Below the pieces are notes generated by a model that saw only the letters and a program-made list of their open reading frames with translations, made no database searches and was not told the origin of the DNA. The position numbers and the translations under genes are program-made. Of a stretch of 64,000 nucleotides of DNA, positions 21,743 to 34,689 are shown piece after piece. Within the stretch, counting starts at the first letter, position 1; every line of letters starts with the position of its first letter. Source of the stretch: Geosiphon pyriformis (lineage: Eukaryota; Glomeromycota; Glomeromycetes; Archaeosporales; Geosiphonaceae); the NCBI GenBank assembly GCA_016748015.1, contig JAAOMT010000303.1:128257-192256 (forward strand). Reading direction: 5' to 3'.

Positions 21743-22680
21743 TTACCAGAAATTTTTGGTCTTTTCTTTTGAATGTTACTAATATCTGTTTGTTGTAAAT
21801 TCATGACTAAAAGAAGTAGTTAAACCTCCAATAACTGAATTTATCTTCAAATTATTGCCTATAATTTGAACTGCTGAGCTTATAAATGGAATAGCCAATT
21901 CCTTGTCAGTTACTTTATGTAGTTATATTGTTGTAAATGTCAACTTTTTCTCAGGAATTGCTTATTTGGAAGCTTACTAAAAAATGTGTAGTTACTTTGC
22001 TGTAAAAAGTCAATTCTTTTACAGGAATCTTGTCTGTAGACTACCTTAATGATTATAATAAGAAATAGAATTATGTTAAGAGAAACGTTTTCTATCTAGG
22101 CTTGGAGTTACTAACAGATTACTGAAATTAGTAGCTAATCAATTTCAAAATATTAGTTGTGTTAAGAGAATTTCAAGTATAATAATCAAAGAATTTGGTT
22201 TTTAAATTTTTTATTTTTTATTTGAGATGTGTAAAAGGTGATTTGTTCTAATTAAAATATCTAAAGTAAAATACTATGATAAGATACTATGAAAAGATAC
22301 ATTTTCTTAAAAAGAAAAGCTCTTCTTTTATACAATTTGTTGTAGTATTAGTCTTTGAACTTGCATTTTTCTCTTTGCTCTAATTTTGGTGAACTAAAGA
22401 TACATTTTGGTAAACTACAAGTTATTTCTACAATTATTAATTATTTCAGCCAATTTTTATCAATTTTAGCGAATTTTGACTATATTAAATGGTTTAGGAT
22501 ATTGTGTAATTTGATCATCTTAATTTCTATAGTACAAATCAGATTATTAATTGAGTAATAATATTTAATAATTTGATTAAATAATAAGTAATAATCGAAA
22601 TAATAATAATATATGCTAATTAGTAATAAGAATTATGAAGGTAATTTCATGCTAATTAATAGTTAAAATTCTACTAGTAA
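21743..22680 (+). mobile_element. MITE-like non-autonomous element, copy A
   Basis: A 938-bp AT-rich block interrupts element 3 where other copies are continuous (between IYN and the TGN-type codons). Its ends are similar and inverted: TTACCAGAAATTTTTGG at the left, and TTACTAGTAGAATTTT when the right end is read on the other strand. The flanks ACTAGTG and ACTGGAA may be a decayed ~7-8-bp target duplication. A related element in opposite orientation is at 57846-58812. It has no convincing coding region. Confidence 0.65.
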
Positions 22681-22689
22681 TACTGGAAA

Positions 22690-24290
22690 CATCATCAAAA
22701 TACCAAACAAAACTACTATTAGATACTTAAGTACTGAAGTTGAAAGCCAATCACAAAACACCATTCCAGATTTTCTACAATTGTACAAATATATAAATAT
22801 TATATCACAAACAATATACAGATAAGAAAAATGTTATTTGCTTTAATCAGAACAACTGGAACAAATGAACTTGAGAAACTTAGACCCACTTTAATGTATG
22901 TAGTTCAAAATGTTGTTCAATAACTTTATTAATATCTTTGTCAGCAAAAATAAATTTGGCAGAACTGACATTATTTAACACCAAATCAAGACAAGAGATA
23001 TAATGTTAATTAAACAAAGAGCATACAAATATTATTAGCAAGTCATAAGATTATCTGACAAGAAATTAACTGGATGTTAGATAATAAGTTAATTTAACTA
23101 TCAATGAGTCTATGGTTATTACCAATGATATTAGTTTAGAAAAAAAATAGAAAAATCTATTTTTGTGTAGATTATAAAAAACTCAACAGTATAACTTATA
23201 AAAACAGCTATTTGACTCTACAAATCCAAGAACTATTCAATGCTTTTGGAAAAAAAATGGGTTTTAATATTAGACTTAAATAATGATTATTGACAAGTAG
23301 TCATAAATTCAGCTGATAAAGAAAAGATAATATTAACCACCAGAAAAGAGAATTTTAAATTTGATATTATGTCTTTTGGCTTAATGAATGCTCTAGCTAT
23401 CATTCAATAGTTTATAAAAATTGTTTATACCAGATTACTATAAAAATCAGTAGTAGTTTACTTAGATAACACCAATATGTTTTTTAAAACATTTAATGAT
23501 TATTTTCACTACTTGTAACAAGTGTTTAAGAGACTAAAAAGAACTAGACTAAAGTTAAACACTACAAAGTGTTTTTTTAACAAAACAGAGCAGAAATTCT
23601 TGGAATATATTGTAAGCAAAGATGACATCAAAACAGATCCAAATAAAATTGAAATAGTTAAGAACTTTCTAGTACCAACAAATCTCATGGAATTAAGAAC
23701 ATTTTTGGAATTTGCTAAATACTATTACTGTTTTATTCAGAACTTTTCCAAACTGGTTTAACCACTTTACCAGCTCCAAGCAAAGAAAGTGAAATATGAA
23801 TGGACTAAAACTTAACAAGTAGCTTTTAACATCTTAAAAAAAAAGTTTATTCAAGCACCAGTATTAATCTATCCAAATCACAACAAACTGTTTACTATTA
23901 TTACTAATATATTAGGTTAAGTCTTAAGAGCAGTATTGTCACAAAAAGGGCCAAATAGAAGAGAATACCCAGTAGTATACACTAGCTAAAACTTAAGTCT
24001 AGTTGAAAAGAACTATAAAACTTTAGCACTAAAATATTTAACTATCTATTGGGCTATTATTAAATAAAAGAAATATTTAAGTCAAAAGTTTAATGTATAG
24101 ACTGATTACAAAGAATTAACATTAATCCAAAAGCAAAAATTTGAAGACAACTGCCATACAAGATAAAAAATAGAACTATTACTATTTAATTATACTGTAT
24201 ATTATAAAAAAAGAAAAAAAAATGGAAATACCAATAGTTTGTCATAAATAAAACAAATCTAAGAATATTTCAACCCAAAAATATAACAAA
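22690..24290 (+). pseudogene. Reverse transcriptase and RNase H remnant, element 3
   Basis: Recognisable blocks on the plus strand are the linker (near 22800), SMSLWLL-type fingers (23100), FGLMNALA (23375), then VVYLDNTNMF (YLDD box with the second Asp changed to Asn). 23522-23761 reads KCFFNKTEQKFLEYIVSKDD. RNase H remains lie at about 23880-24250. Stops occur roughly every 20-60 codons, many replacing Trp or Gln. Confidence 0.85.
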
Positions 24291-24299
24291 AAATAAACA

Positions 24300-25300
24300 C
24301 ATAAAAATATCAACAACTCTAATATTATATTAATACTTAACAATTCAAGAAAAAATTATCTCAAAAAAAACAAAACAACATAAAACAACAAGCAAAATAT
24401 TTTATTATACATCAAAATATATTATACCAGAAGAACAAAAAATATCCAGATTAATTACCCTAAGTAATTACAGAACCAGAAAAAGAAACAATATTATTCA
24501 ACATGCATTTAGATCTAACAACAAAACATTTTCATAAAGAAGCAATCATAGAAAGAACCAAAAGAAAATATTATTGGTTATTAATATATCTAAACATTAT
24601 TCAATATGTTCAAATTGTAATGTTTGTTAGAAAAGAGAAGGAACAAGACTCAGTGAACCACCAAAACCAATTAAAATAGGACAACTATTTGATTGAATTA
24701 GAATTAACTTAGTTGGATCATTAATAATAACCAGCAGAGACAATTATTATATAACAATAGCTATAAACTATCTTATAAAATAGCCAAAAGTAAAAGCAAT
24801 TCAAAGAGCAGATACAAAATCTATAGCCAAATTCGTTTATTAATATTTGATTTGTCAATATAAATGTTCAAAAAAATTATTATCAGATCAAAGAACTCAC
24901 TTTGTAAACAGAACACTAACAGAATTGAGTCAAAGATTTGGAATTAAGAGACTATTATTATTATTATATTATCTATAAACAAATAGCTTAGTTAAAAAAT
25001 TCAACAGAATATTATGTAAAGCAATAGCCAAGATCAGCCAAAAAAACCAGAACAAATAGAATTTGTATATATCATTAGTACTATTTGCTTATTAAATAAT
25101 AAAACAAGATATCACGTAAGCAACACTATTTAAACTTGTTTATAGTAAAACAGCAACATTACTAGTTAAGATAGATATCAACATATATTCAACAGAACCA
25201 ATAACAGAAGCCAACTTTCAAAGAACATTGCTAAAAAAACATACAAATTAAAAGAAACTTTGGAAAACAAAAAATAAAAAGCAGTTAATAATATTTAAAA
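24300..25300 (+). pseudogene. Integrase remnant, element 3
   Basis: The zinc region (HKEA, ATT-rich), RINLVGSL (first Asp to Asn), LLSDQRTHFVNR (second Asp kept) and LVKKFNR (Glu to Lys) are all visible between 24500 and 25020, broken by many stops. The remaining tail (25300-26350) matches the tail of element 1 and has a decayed polypurine tract at 26351-26369. Confidence 0.8.
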
Positions 25301-26369
25301 GTCACAAGAAAAACAAAAAGAATGACATAATAACTAATTATCAAATAAACCAGTTATATTCAGGATTAAAGACAAAGTACTCTTATATTGTATCAAAACA
25401 AAAAAACAATAGAATAAAAAATTTGACCTCAAATGGGACAAACCATTTTACATTGAAAAAATTTTAAGAAATAAAGCTTATAAACTAAGATAAGACAACA
25501 AAATCTTAGCTAAAACAGTACATAAAGATAACTAAAATCATATTACAATATAGCATCATTATCTACTAGTAATATTTCATAACTGAGAGTACAACAAATA
25601 CTAATCCAACCAGATGAAATTTTATGAGACCTAAAACCAATCATAATCATTAATATAAACACATCAAATCAATCTACATAATAGTATATAAAGACACAAT
25701 AAATACATTAACAGCAACAATAAAAAATGAAAATTCCAGACCAAATTCACACAATGGCTCAACAATTATTTTAAGCCATAAATCAACAATAATTAGACAT
25801 AGAAATTGTCATTAACCACCAAACAATTTGCTATCAAAACACAAAAAGGGAAAAAAAACCCTCATATCAATGATTACAGAACCAAACAAAGTATGAATTA
25901 GATAAAATTATAGAAAAAGTAATAAACACTTTTGGAAAAATACCAAGAATAAGTTCAACAAAAAAACTAACCAAAAAAAACTAAAAGTTATGAATGAAAC
26001 AACTTCTAATAGCATATTGTTATTATTAGCTAAAACAAAAGCTAAATATCCAGAATTATATATTAATAAAGCTAAAAAAATATTCAATCAAGAAATAATA
26101 CAACAGATTAAAAAGTTTATTGGGAAAAAGACAAATTCAAGAATATACATCAAAACAATTTACTGACTATACATCATATTTTAAAACTATCCAGAAATAC
26201 TATTACATCAAAAAATAGAAACAATAACTATTAACCAGTGAAAAAAAATGAACAACTCTCAATATAAAGAAATAAAGAACAAAATTAAACAAACAATATT
26301 AAAAAGAAAAGTAATAAACTTGATTTAAAACAAAAATTTTGACAGAGCTCAATATTAAAATAAAAATAA

Positions 26370-27288
26370 TATTATTCATACAAAATACAAAGAAAAAAAA
26401 ACAGATAAGAAAATAGACCAATAGGAGAATAGTACTTAACATATAAGCATAATATCAAAAAACTATGGCATATTGCTCAGCAATGTACACATTGCTAGTA
26501 AATTATGACATAATACTTAGTAATATGAACAATATTAGTAAATTAGGACATACTGCTTAGCAATATGAACAATGTCAGTAAATTAAAGCATATTGTTTAA
26601 GAAAATATAAGATCTTATAAAACAAGAAATATATATATATAGTGAGAATATTAAAAACAGAAAAAACAGAATTGATTTGAGAATTCAGTTTATAATTAAT
26701 ACTTACAACCTATTAATTATCTCATACTTTTCTTTTTAAAAAATAGTTTTTTACAACTTAAAATAGAATCCAATTACATATCAATAAAATATTAATTACT
26801 ACTTGAATCCATATTATTACTATTTGATTAAGGAATATTAATCATTTTTATTTTATCAACACTCCATGTTAATAGAATTCAATACTTGACCATACTAAAC
26901 CAATAGCTTTTGATCACAACTATTAATGAAATACTAATTTTTTTTATTTTTTTTTATTTTTTTTGTTTTGTTTCTTTGTTGTTTACTAAATTGATTAAAA
27001 AAATTAAGTATTAAGTAATTTAACATCAAAAATAAGAGTATAGGACTCAAAAATTAAAGATGGCTTATCAGAAGAGCACAACTGCCAGAATAAACTGGCC
27101 ACTACTTTAAAGAAAAAAATTTGATAGAATAACCTTTCTAAAAAGCTATTAAAACAACCATTAAATTTCTGTCTATTATATAAAAGACTTTACCAAAACC
27201 TTTTATATATTAATAACACTATTCAGCTATTAAGCACCAATTACAGGTTTGTTATTTGTATTAACACCCCAAATAAATATCTGTAATA
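26370..27288 (+). repeat. 3' LTR of element 3
   Basis: A 919-bp copy with decayed termini (TATTATTCATAC for TGTTACTCATAG at the left, CTGTAATA for CTGTAACA at the right). It carries the ATTGCTCAGCAATGT-type palindromes at about 26460-26600, a TATA run (26630-26640), and the conserved TCTGTCTATTATA block near 27170. Confidence 0.8.
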
Positions 27289-27825
27289 ATATATAACTTA
27301 TAATTATTTAGCAATCCAAGAATTATCTATTGTTTCTAAATGTGTCTTTTCTGCAGATAAAAATATGATTACAAATATAAGGTCTTACTTAATATTTAAA
27401 ACTATAAGAGCAGCACAGTGTTTTCAATTATAAATGCAAAAACTATTGAAAAAAAAATTAAATAATAATATAGTATAATATAATATTTTTAATAGTCAAA
27501 TCTAAACATATTTATAATAAACAAATTTTTTATTATTATTGTTTTAATAAAATATTATCTAATTATTAATTATAATTAAAAATATTAAGATTTTATATAT
27601 ATAATTAAGTTTTTAAGTTAATTAAAATTAATTAAAATTAAATCTATAAAAAAAAACTTATTTTAAACAAATATTTTTTACATATAAACAATTAATAAAT
27701 TACTGTTTTTTATCAAACTACTTAATTATATAACAGTTTTATTAGCACAAAATTTAATATTAGTTAATTATAATTTTTACAAAACTATTGTTTAAGTCTT
27801 TTATTAATACTAATATCCATAATAA

Positions 27826-27874
<49 letters not shown>

Positions 27875-29400
27875 ACCAAATTTTGTTTTAAGTTTTATAA
27901 TCTTTAAATTTAAATTATTAATAAATTTATTAATACTATTTAATTTAGTTTAAAAACAAATACATAAATTTTTTAATTCTGTAATTAAAGTTAAAAAACA
28001 TTAATTAATTAATAATTAATTAAGCCAAAATACTAATAAATTTAACAATTAATTTAATCAATAAAATTAAATTACTTATGTTAAATTTTATAAAAACTAA
28101 ATAAAAATTAATTATAAAATTAATAACAATAACAATAAAAAAATAATTAATAAATAACAACAGAAAAAGCTAATAATATAAAAATTTTAGTATATAACTT
28201 AATACTAATAAAAAAATTAAAAACTTTTAAAATTATTAATAAACTTAAAAAAAAAATTAAAATATTTGTAATAATAACAATATTTAAAAATTTCTTACTA
28301 AATATAATATTTATATATAATACTAGTTTTTAAAACAGCAAAATTCAAAATCTTTAAAAACTTAAAAGTTAGAATAGTAAAACATTAATAATAATAAAAA
28401 TTAAAAAAACAAAACTATATAACCAAAAAAAATAATTAACTTGGTCTTAAAAATTTTAATATTGTTTTTTTTAAATTAATACAAATTAATAAATAAAAAC
28501 AGCAATAACAAAAAAAATTATTAAAATAAACAATAATATATTATTATAAGCTTATAAGTTTAATTTAACCAAAATAATATTACCAAAAATACTTAAGATA
28601 TTTTTAATATTATTAAAAAATATATTAAAAAAAATATTATAAAACACAATAAAAAAAACAGCAAAAGCTATTACAAAAAACTTTATAATTTTAAATAAAA
28701 TCAAAAAAACAGAATTACTAATAATAATTTTAATAATAATAATCAAGAAAACTTCAAAAACAAAATTTATACAAAATAATATAATATTGTTTTTTGAAAT
28801 TAATTTAAGTTTAACAAAACTAGAAAGTAAATAAAACAAAAAATTAATAAAAACCAATTTAATTTAAATATAAAATTAAACACTAAAATAAAAATTATTT
28901 ATTGAAAAAATTTTTAATAACTAAAAATTGTTTTTTAAATACTATTAAAAACAATATTAAAAAAAAAATCAATTTGGTTTCTATTTGGTCAGTTTAATCT
29001 TTAAGATTAAATAATTTAATAAATTAATTAGTTAAAAACATATTTAAAAATATGTCTTGTTTTGTTTTTAAAACTAACAATAATTTGTTAAAAAATATTA
29101 TATATTAATAATATAACTAGCAATTAATTTTGATTTATCTTAAAAAATGTGTTATAATTATTGCTGTTTATATTAAAAAACTAGATACTATTAAAAAAAA
29201 TTTATTCAAGATTTTATTTAAAATAATAAAAAAATTTAGAATAATAACAATAAATAAGAGTAACTGCTACTATTTTTTAAATCTTTTAGTTATTTTTAAA
29301 ATAATAATTATGATAATAATAAAAGCAAAAAAACCAATATATTAATTAATCTATTATTAAATACTTTAAAGTTTTTAAAAAAAGTAAAAACAATATTAAA
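27289..29400. other. AT-rich intergenic or repeat sequence, no gene seen
   Basis: Extremely A+T-rich sequence with no credible gene. A TTA/ATT microsatellite is at 27828-27873. The stretch around 28440-29340 shares a weak dispersed repeat with 43750-44310, 50040-50200 and 57110-57230. The open frames 28552-28857 and 29130-29345 are low-complexity (Ile/Lys/Asn/Phe) and I do not call them genes. Confidence 0.6.
27828..27873. repeat. (ATT)n microsatellite
   Basis: About fifteen uninterrupted ATT units. Confidence 0.95.
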
Positions 29401-30230
29401 CTTAATTGTCCAATAAGCAAATAGTATTGATGGTATGAACAAATCTCATTTATCTTGGTTTTTTTGGCTGAGTTTGGTGATTGCTTTATACAATGTTCTA
29501 TTAAATCTTTCAACTAAACCGTTTGTTTGTGAATGATATAGTAATGATAGTGGCCTTTTAATTTCGAATCTTTGGCTCAATTCTGCTAGTGTTCTGTTTA
29601 CAAAGTGAGTTCCTTGGTTTGATAATAATTCTTTTGGACATTCATGTTGACAAATCAAGTCTTGATAAATGAATTTAGCAATGAATTCTGCATCCACTCT
29701 TTGAATTGCTTTTGCTTCTGGCCATTTAGTGAGATAGTCCATGGCTATTACAATATATTTATTTTCTTTGCTGGTAATTGTTAATGGTCTGATTAAATCA
29801 ATTCCAATGTAATCAAATGATTGTTCCACTTTGATTGGTCTTAATGGCTCACTGGGTTTTGTTCCTTCTCTTCTTTAACAAGCATCACAATTTTGAACAT
29901 ATTGGATAATGTCTGAATACATTGATGGCCAATAGTATTTTTTTCTGGTCCTTTCTATGGTTGTTTCTTTGTGGAAATGTCTTGTTGTTGGATCTGAGTG
30001 CATGTTGAACAGTATTGTTTTTTTCTCTGGCTCTGTAATTACTCTGGTTGGTTGATCTGGATTTTGTCTATTCTTCTAGTAAAGTATATTTTGATAATTG
30101 ATAAAATATTTTGATTGTTGTTTGATGTTATTTTGTTTTTTTTGAGATAACTTTTCCTTGAACTGTTGAGTATTTATATAGTGTTTAAGCTGTTGGTATT
30201 TTTGTGTGTTCATCTTTTGTTATATTTTCA
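29401..30230 (-). pseudogene. Integrase, element 4 (truncated)
   Basis: 29446-29829 is open for 127 codons: IGIDLIRPL (first Asp), LTKWPEAKAIQR, LLSNQGTHFVNR (second Asp to Asn) and TNGLVERFNRTL (Glu kept). The zinc-binding part lies upstream at about 29870-30020 (CDAC-type). The C-terminal part is missing because the element is cut at 29401. Confidence 0.88.
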
Positions 30231-30279
30231 TTGGATTTGGTTTGATTTTGTTATATTTTTGGGTTGAAATGTTTTTATA

Positions 30280-31570
30280 TTTGTCTTATTCGCCACAAAC
30301 CATCAGTATTTTCATTGTCTTTTTCCTTTTTGTAATGTACTGTATAGTTGAATGGTGAAAGTTCTATTTTCCATCTGGCATGACAATTATCTGCAAATTC
30401 TTGTTTTTGAATTGAAGTCAATCTTTTGTGATCTGTATATATTTCAAATTTTTGGTTTAAGTATTCTCTCTATTTGATAACAGCCCAATAGATTGCTAAG
30501 TGTTCTAGTGCTGGAATTTCATAGTTCTTTTCCGCTGGGCTTAAACTTCTACTGACATAAGCTACTAGATGCTCTCTTCCATCAGGTCTTTTCTGTGATA
30601 GTACTGCTCCTAATACTTGACCTGATGCATCAGTAGTAATGATGAATGGTTTGTTGTGATTTGGATATATCAATATTGGAGCTTAAATAAGCTTTTTTCT
30701 CAATATGTCGAATGCTTTTTGTTGAGCTTCAGTCTATTCATACTTCACATTCTTGGTTTGTAGATGGTGAAGTGGCTAAGCTAGTTTAGAAAAGTCCTTG
30801 ATAAAGTGGCAATAATAACCTGTAAATTCCAAAAATGTCCTTAGTTCTGGCAAGTTGATTAATACTGGAAAGTTTTTAATTACTTCAATCTTGTCTGGAT
30901 CTGTTTTGATTCCATCTTTGCTTACCACATGTTCCAAAAACTTGAGTTCAGTTTTTCCAAAGAAGTATTTGGTTGCATTTAGCTTCAATCCAGCTCTTCT
31001 TAACCTTTTGAATACTTGTTAGAGATGATGCAAATGATCATTGAATGTTTTTAAGAACACATTGATGTTATCTAAGTATACAACTACTGATTTCCATAGT
31101 AATTCAGTATAGACAATTTCCATGAGCCATTGAAATGTTGCTGAAGCATTCATCAAGCCAAATGGCATGACTTCAAACTCAAAATTTTCTTCTCTTGTAG
31201 TAAATGCTGTTTTTTCTTTGTTGGCTGAATCCATGGCTACTTGTCAGTAACCACTATTTAAGTCTAGTGTTGAGAACTATTTATTTTCTCCAAAAGCATT
31301 GAATAGCTTTTGGATCTTTGGAGTTGGATAGTTATTATCTTTTGTTACTCCATTCAGTTTCCAATAGTCTACACAAAAGTGGATTTTTCCATTTTTCTTC
31401 TGGACTAGTACCATTGATGATGACCATGAACTCATTGATGGCTAAATTAGCCTATTGTCAAGCATTCAGTTAATTTCTTGACAAATGATCTCATGGCTAG
31501 CTGGTGGTACTCTGTATGCTCTTTGTTTTATTGGCATTGTATCTCCAGTTTTGATCTGATGCTGGATGAT
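30280..31570 (-). pseudogene. Reverse transcriptase and RNase H, element 4
   Basis: 31019-31234 carries FGLMNASATFQ and YLDNINVF (YLDD box mutated to YLDN). 30776-30988 carries ELKFLEHVVSKDGIKTDPDK. 30470-30673 carries RNase H (IITTDASGQVLGAVLSQ, YVSRSLSPAEKNY, EHLAIYWAV), and RNase H continues to about 30280. Stops separate the pieces; the fingers region is at about 31240-31570. Confidence 0.9.
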
Positions 31571-31576
31571 ATTGGT

Positions 31577-32816
31577 TCAGCCAAATTCATTTTTGCTGGC
31601 AAAGATGTCATTGAAATTGTTGAGTAACATCTTGAATTGTATCTGTTGAAGTGGATCTAGATTCCCCATGTTTATTTGTTCTAATTGTTCTGGCTGGAGC
31701 AGATAACATTCACTTTTTCCATAGATGATTTGTGATGTAATATCCACATATCCACAAAGCTGTAGAAAATCTGTAATGTAGTTTGGTGGTTGATCCTCAA
31801 CTTTGGTGGTTAAATATCTAATAATAGTTCTCTTTGGTATTTTGATAACACTTCCAGTTGTGTTGTAGATGAGAATTTTGATATTTTTGGGGCTTTTGGC
31901 TAATATGTATAGATTAGTAAATCCAATCTCTTCTGATTTGCAAATAATGGCTTCTGTTTCAAACAATTGAGCTTGATCTCTTACTTTCTTTTTTATGGCT
32001 AACATATACTGGTCATATGGCAGAATGGAAATTGATTGATGAGTTGAAATAATTTCTTCTTTGTCAATAACCTTTTCCTCTATCATATTAACTAGTATGT
32101 CTATTCTACCTGTTGATCTGAATTCCTGTATTCCTCTAACAGTAATTTCTGTTTCTTACTGACACTAATTGGGCTATTTTTACCAGAGGTAGGAATATTG
32201 CTTGTGCTATCTTTTCGTTTGGCTCTATGATATAGGCTTTTTCAGAGTTATTTTGTAGCATAACAATGATATTTCTTATGTATCCTGCATCAATTATTCC
32301 TCCTCTGATGTTGATTTTTTTTTTCACTAAACTACTCTTAGATGCTAATTGGACCATGGTTGTTGCTGGAATTTCCAGAGCTATTTTGAGATCAATACAG
32401 GTGTGAGAATTTGGTTCCAATTTGATGGCTTCTTTTTCTGGATATCTCAGATCAAACCCTGCATCAGTATCTTGCACGTGTTCTGGTATGATACTTTCAT
32501 TATTGTCACTATACTATTTGAGTTCCTGCTCCTTAGATAGATCAGGAAGTGCAATATATATTTCAGAGTTTGAATCAGAGTCTGAATTGCTGATATTTTT
32601 GTTGCTATTTTGAGCAGAGCTAAAACTGGTGTTTTCATCATCATCATTGTCAGGGTTTGAATTGGGATCAAAAACTGATTCCAATTCCAATATGCAGCTA
32701 CTGATTGGTTCTTCTTCTTCTGGGATCATGTAGATCATGCATGGTGGTGGATTGTAAATGAGATTACACTCATTACAATATTCAAAGTCACTGGGAATTA
32801 AACAATAATGGCACAA
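31577..32816 (-). pseudogene. dUTPase domain, element 4
   Basis: 32514-32816 starts with a Cys cluster (CHYCLIPSDFEYCNECNLIY) and an acidic linker. 32136-32477 has motif 1 (AGFDLRY), motif 2 (SKSSLVKKKI), motif 3 (GGIIDAGYIRNI) and motif 4 (NEKIAQAIF). Motif 5 and the rest lie just across a frameshift near 32100-32150. 31577-32086 is the segment leading to RT (YLLQPEQLEQINMGNLDPLQ). Confidence 0.86.
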
Positions 32817-32819
32817 TCT

Positions 32820-33420
32820 GGCATTTAATTATTCTAGCCATTGTTCTTGCTCTTCTCTGGTGGGTGCCAAACATTAGTAATGTTCGTAAAATTCTTCCAG
32901 TTTCAATAGGTTTATGACTGGTTCTAAGTCCCAGTCAAGTTCTATTGGTTCTGGTGAGTTGTTTTTAATTTTTTTAATTTCCTCAAGTGATGTTCCTTCT
33001 ATTTTTGCAAGTGTCATTTGCCAGATCTCGTCATCATCATGTGGACAACTGTTCAATTGTTGTACTGCTCTTCTCCAGGCTGCTTCTATTGGTGTTCCTT
33101 TCTTTACCCAGTCACTGATTAGAATTGTGTATTGGCACAATTCGTCACACATTTTTTCTTACCCTGGAATGTTGTTCCACATTCCTTCATCCAAGAGAGT
33201 TTTTCCACAAGTGAGACAAGGTTGGTTGTCCCATTTTCCTTGCTTCTTTGGTTATCCAAATCTTTCTATGACACATGTGCAGCAGTAGAATTTGGTTACC
33301 ATTGCATATTCTTTGTCATCAGCACAACATGTGCCCATTGATGACAATTTCTTGTCACAATTGACGTATATAAGTTTTGGTCGACAATAGATAGATTGTG
33401 GTGGTATAAAGTAAGTGTAG
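32820..33420 (-). pseudogene. Cys-rich (probable zinc-binding) segment, element 4
   Basis: The minus-strand frames give VNCDKKLSSMGTCCADDKEY, then FYCCTCVIERFG, CLTCGKTLLDEGMWNNIPG and MCDELCQYTILISDW (the last is open at 32874-33152). The Cys spacing matches element 2, with two in-frame stops. It sits between protease and dUTPase in every copy. Confidence 0.6.
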
Positions 33421-33699
33421 GAATTAAAAGAAGTGGTGTTGGTGGTTGTTGTTTCTTTTTTTTTTTCTTTATCATTTTTTTCTTTCTATTCCCAGTTTGA
33501 TATTGCCTCATTTTTATCATTGTTGGTCCAGGTCAGATCATCAGTCTCTCAAATAAGCTCTTTTCTTTGTTTTTTCTTTTCATTGTCATTCCATGATAGT
33601 ATTGGTAACAGTTTGTTGTGGTCTTCATTAGCCTACAAGACTTGATATGCTTCCCATGTTGGTTTCCTTTCTTCTTCCTCAAACTTGATAAGTGGGGTT

Positions 33700-34331
33700 G
33701 TTGAGTTGATAGTCTTGAAATGGCCACACATGGCTGGTACACATATGTGTTAACTGTTTTGACTGAGTTGTAATTTTTGAGTGGTCCAATCAAGTATGGC
33801 ATTAGTTTTGGATAACCAATCATTGCCTACCAATGCTTGATATTGGGTTGCTTCCATTACTAGGATGTTGATGGAAGTAATGATGCTATTGACTTCGAAA
33901 GAGAAGTCGTTGATTTCACCAATGAGAGTTTTGGTTGCTCCATTAGCAGTTATGATCCTGGCACTGGTGGCGCAATCAACTTGGCAACCTAATTGGTCCA
34001 TGAGTTGTTTGGTAATTATGCTACCAGCTGATCAACTGTCTAGGATCAGTTTGATGGAATGGCCATCAACTTTTGCATCAGTGTACATCACCATGATGGG
34101 TTTTTTTTTTAAGGCAACTTCACTAAATAGTGATACTATTGTGGTTTTCTCGAGTTCAAAAGAGAATATGGCAGCCAATGTTTTGTCATTGGTGACAGTA
34201 GCCAAAGGTATGTTGCTAGTAAGTACTGGTTGTCGATTGAATTCTGAGTTGTGGGAGGTGGCGTCTTTGGGAGTAACCAAGAGACTTAAATAGTGTTGAG
34301 AATTTGGATTTTTGGTGGAACCAGTACCCAA
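33700..34331 (-). pseudogene. Retropepsin, element 4
   Basis: 34032-34331 ends in GHSIKLILDS directly followed by a stop where Gly of DSG should be. 33750-34001 then carries QLGCQVDCATSARIITANG and YQALVGNDWLSKTN. The catalytic Asp is present but the frame is broken at the active site. Confidence 0.85.
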
Positions 34332-34689
34332 ATTCCATTGTCAAGAACCTGATGGTTGTGCTGTAGAACTGGAAATTGGTTAATAGACCACTATTGACAA
34401 TTTCCAGCTTTGCTGTATTAGTTTTGGTCTTTGAGTTCCATTTTGAGGTAAGTTCTGTGGCAGTGTTTGAATTTGTTGTGGCTGGTAGATTACCTAAAAC
34501 TGTGGCTAATAAATGGGTTGAGACTGTGGGTGATAAATGACAGGTGCTGTTGGCTGATAAATTGGCGGCTGATAAATTTGTGACTGCATTATAGATATGT
34601 AATTTGGTTGATATATTTCTGCATTTGATTGATATCTCAGAGTTAAGAACTGGTGATCAAGGTTTTGATATTGATTTCTCAATTGTTAA

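Larger units (their letters stand above)
19160..27288 (+). mobile_element. Family A LTR retrotransposon, element 3 (5' end missing, heavily decayed)
   Basis: This copy is on the plus strand. The left edge (19160) begins in the Gag C-terminal/protease spacer directly against the LTR of element 2, so the 5' part probably lies left of element 2. It runs through protease (about 19575-19836), Cys-rich remains, dUTPase (20856-21742), a MITE insertion (21743-22680), RT/RNase H (22690-24290), integrase (24300-25300), tail and 3' LTR (26370-27288). It is far more AT-rich and stop-riddled than elements 1, 2 and 4, as expected of the oldest layer. Confidence 0.85.

Noticed and set aside
22355-22558. Plus-strand open frame in the MITE-like element
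   Set aside because: Low-complexity, not preserved in the second copy; not a transposase.
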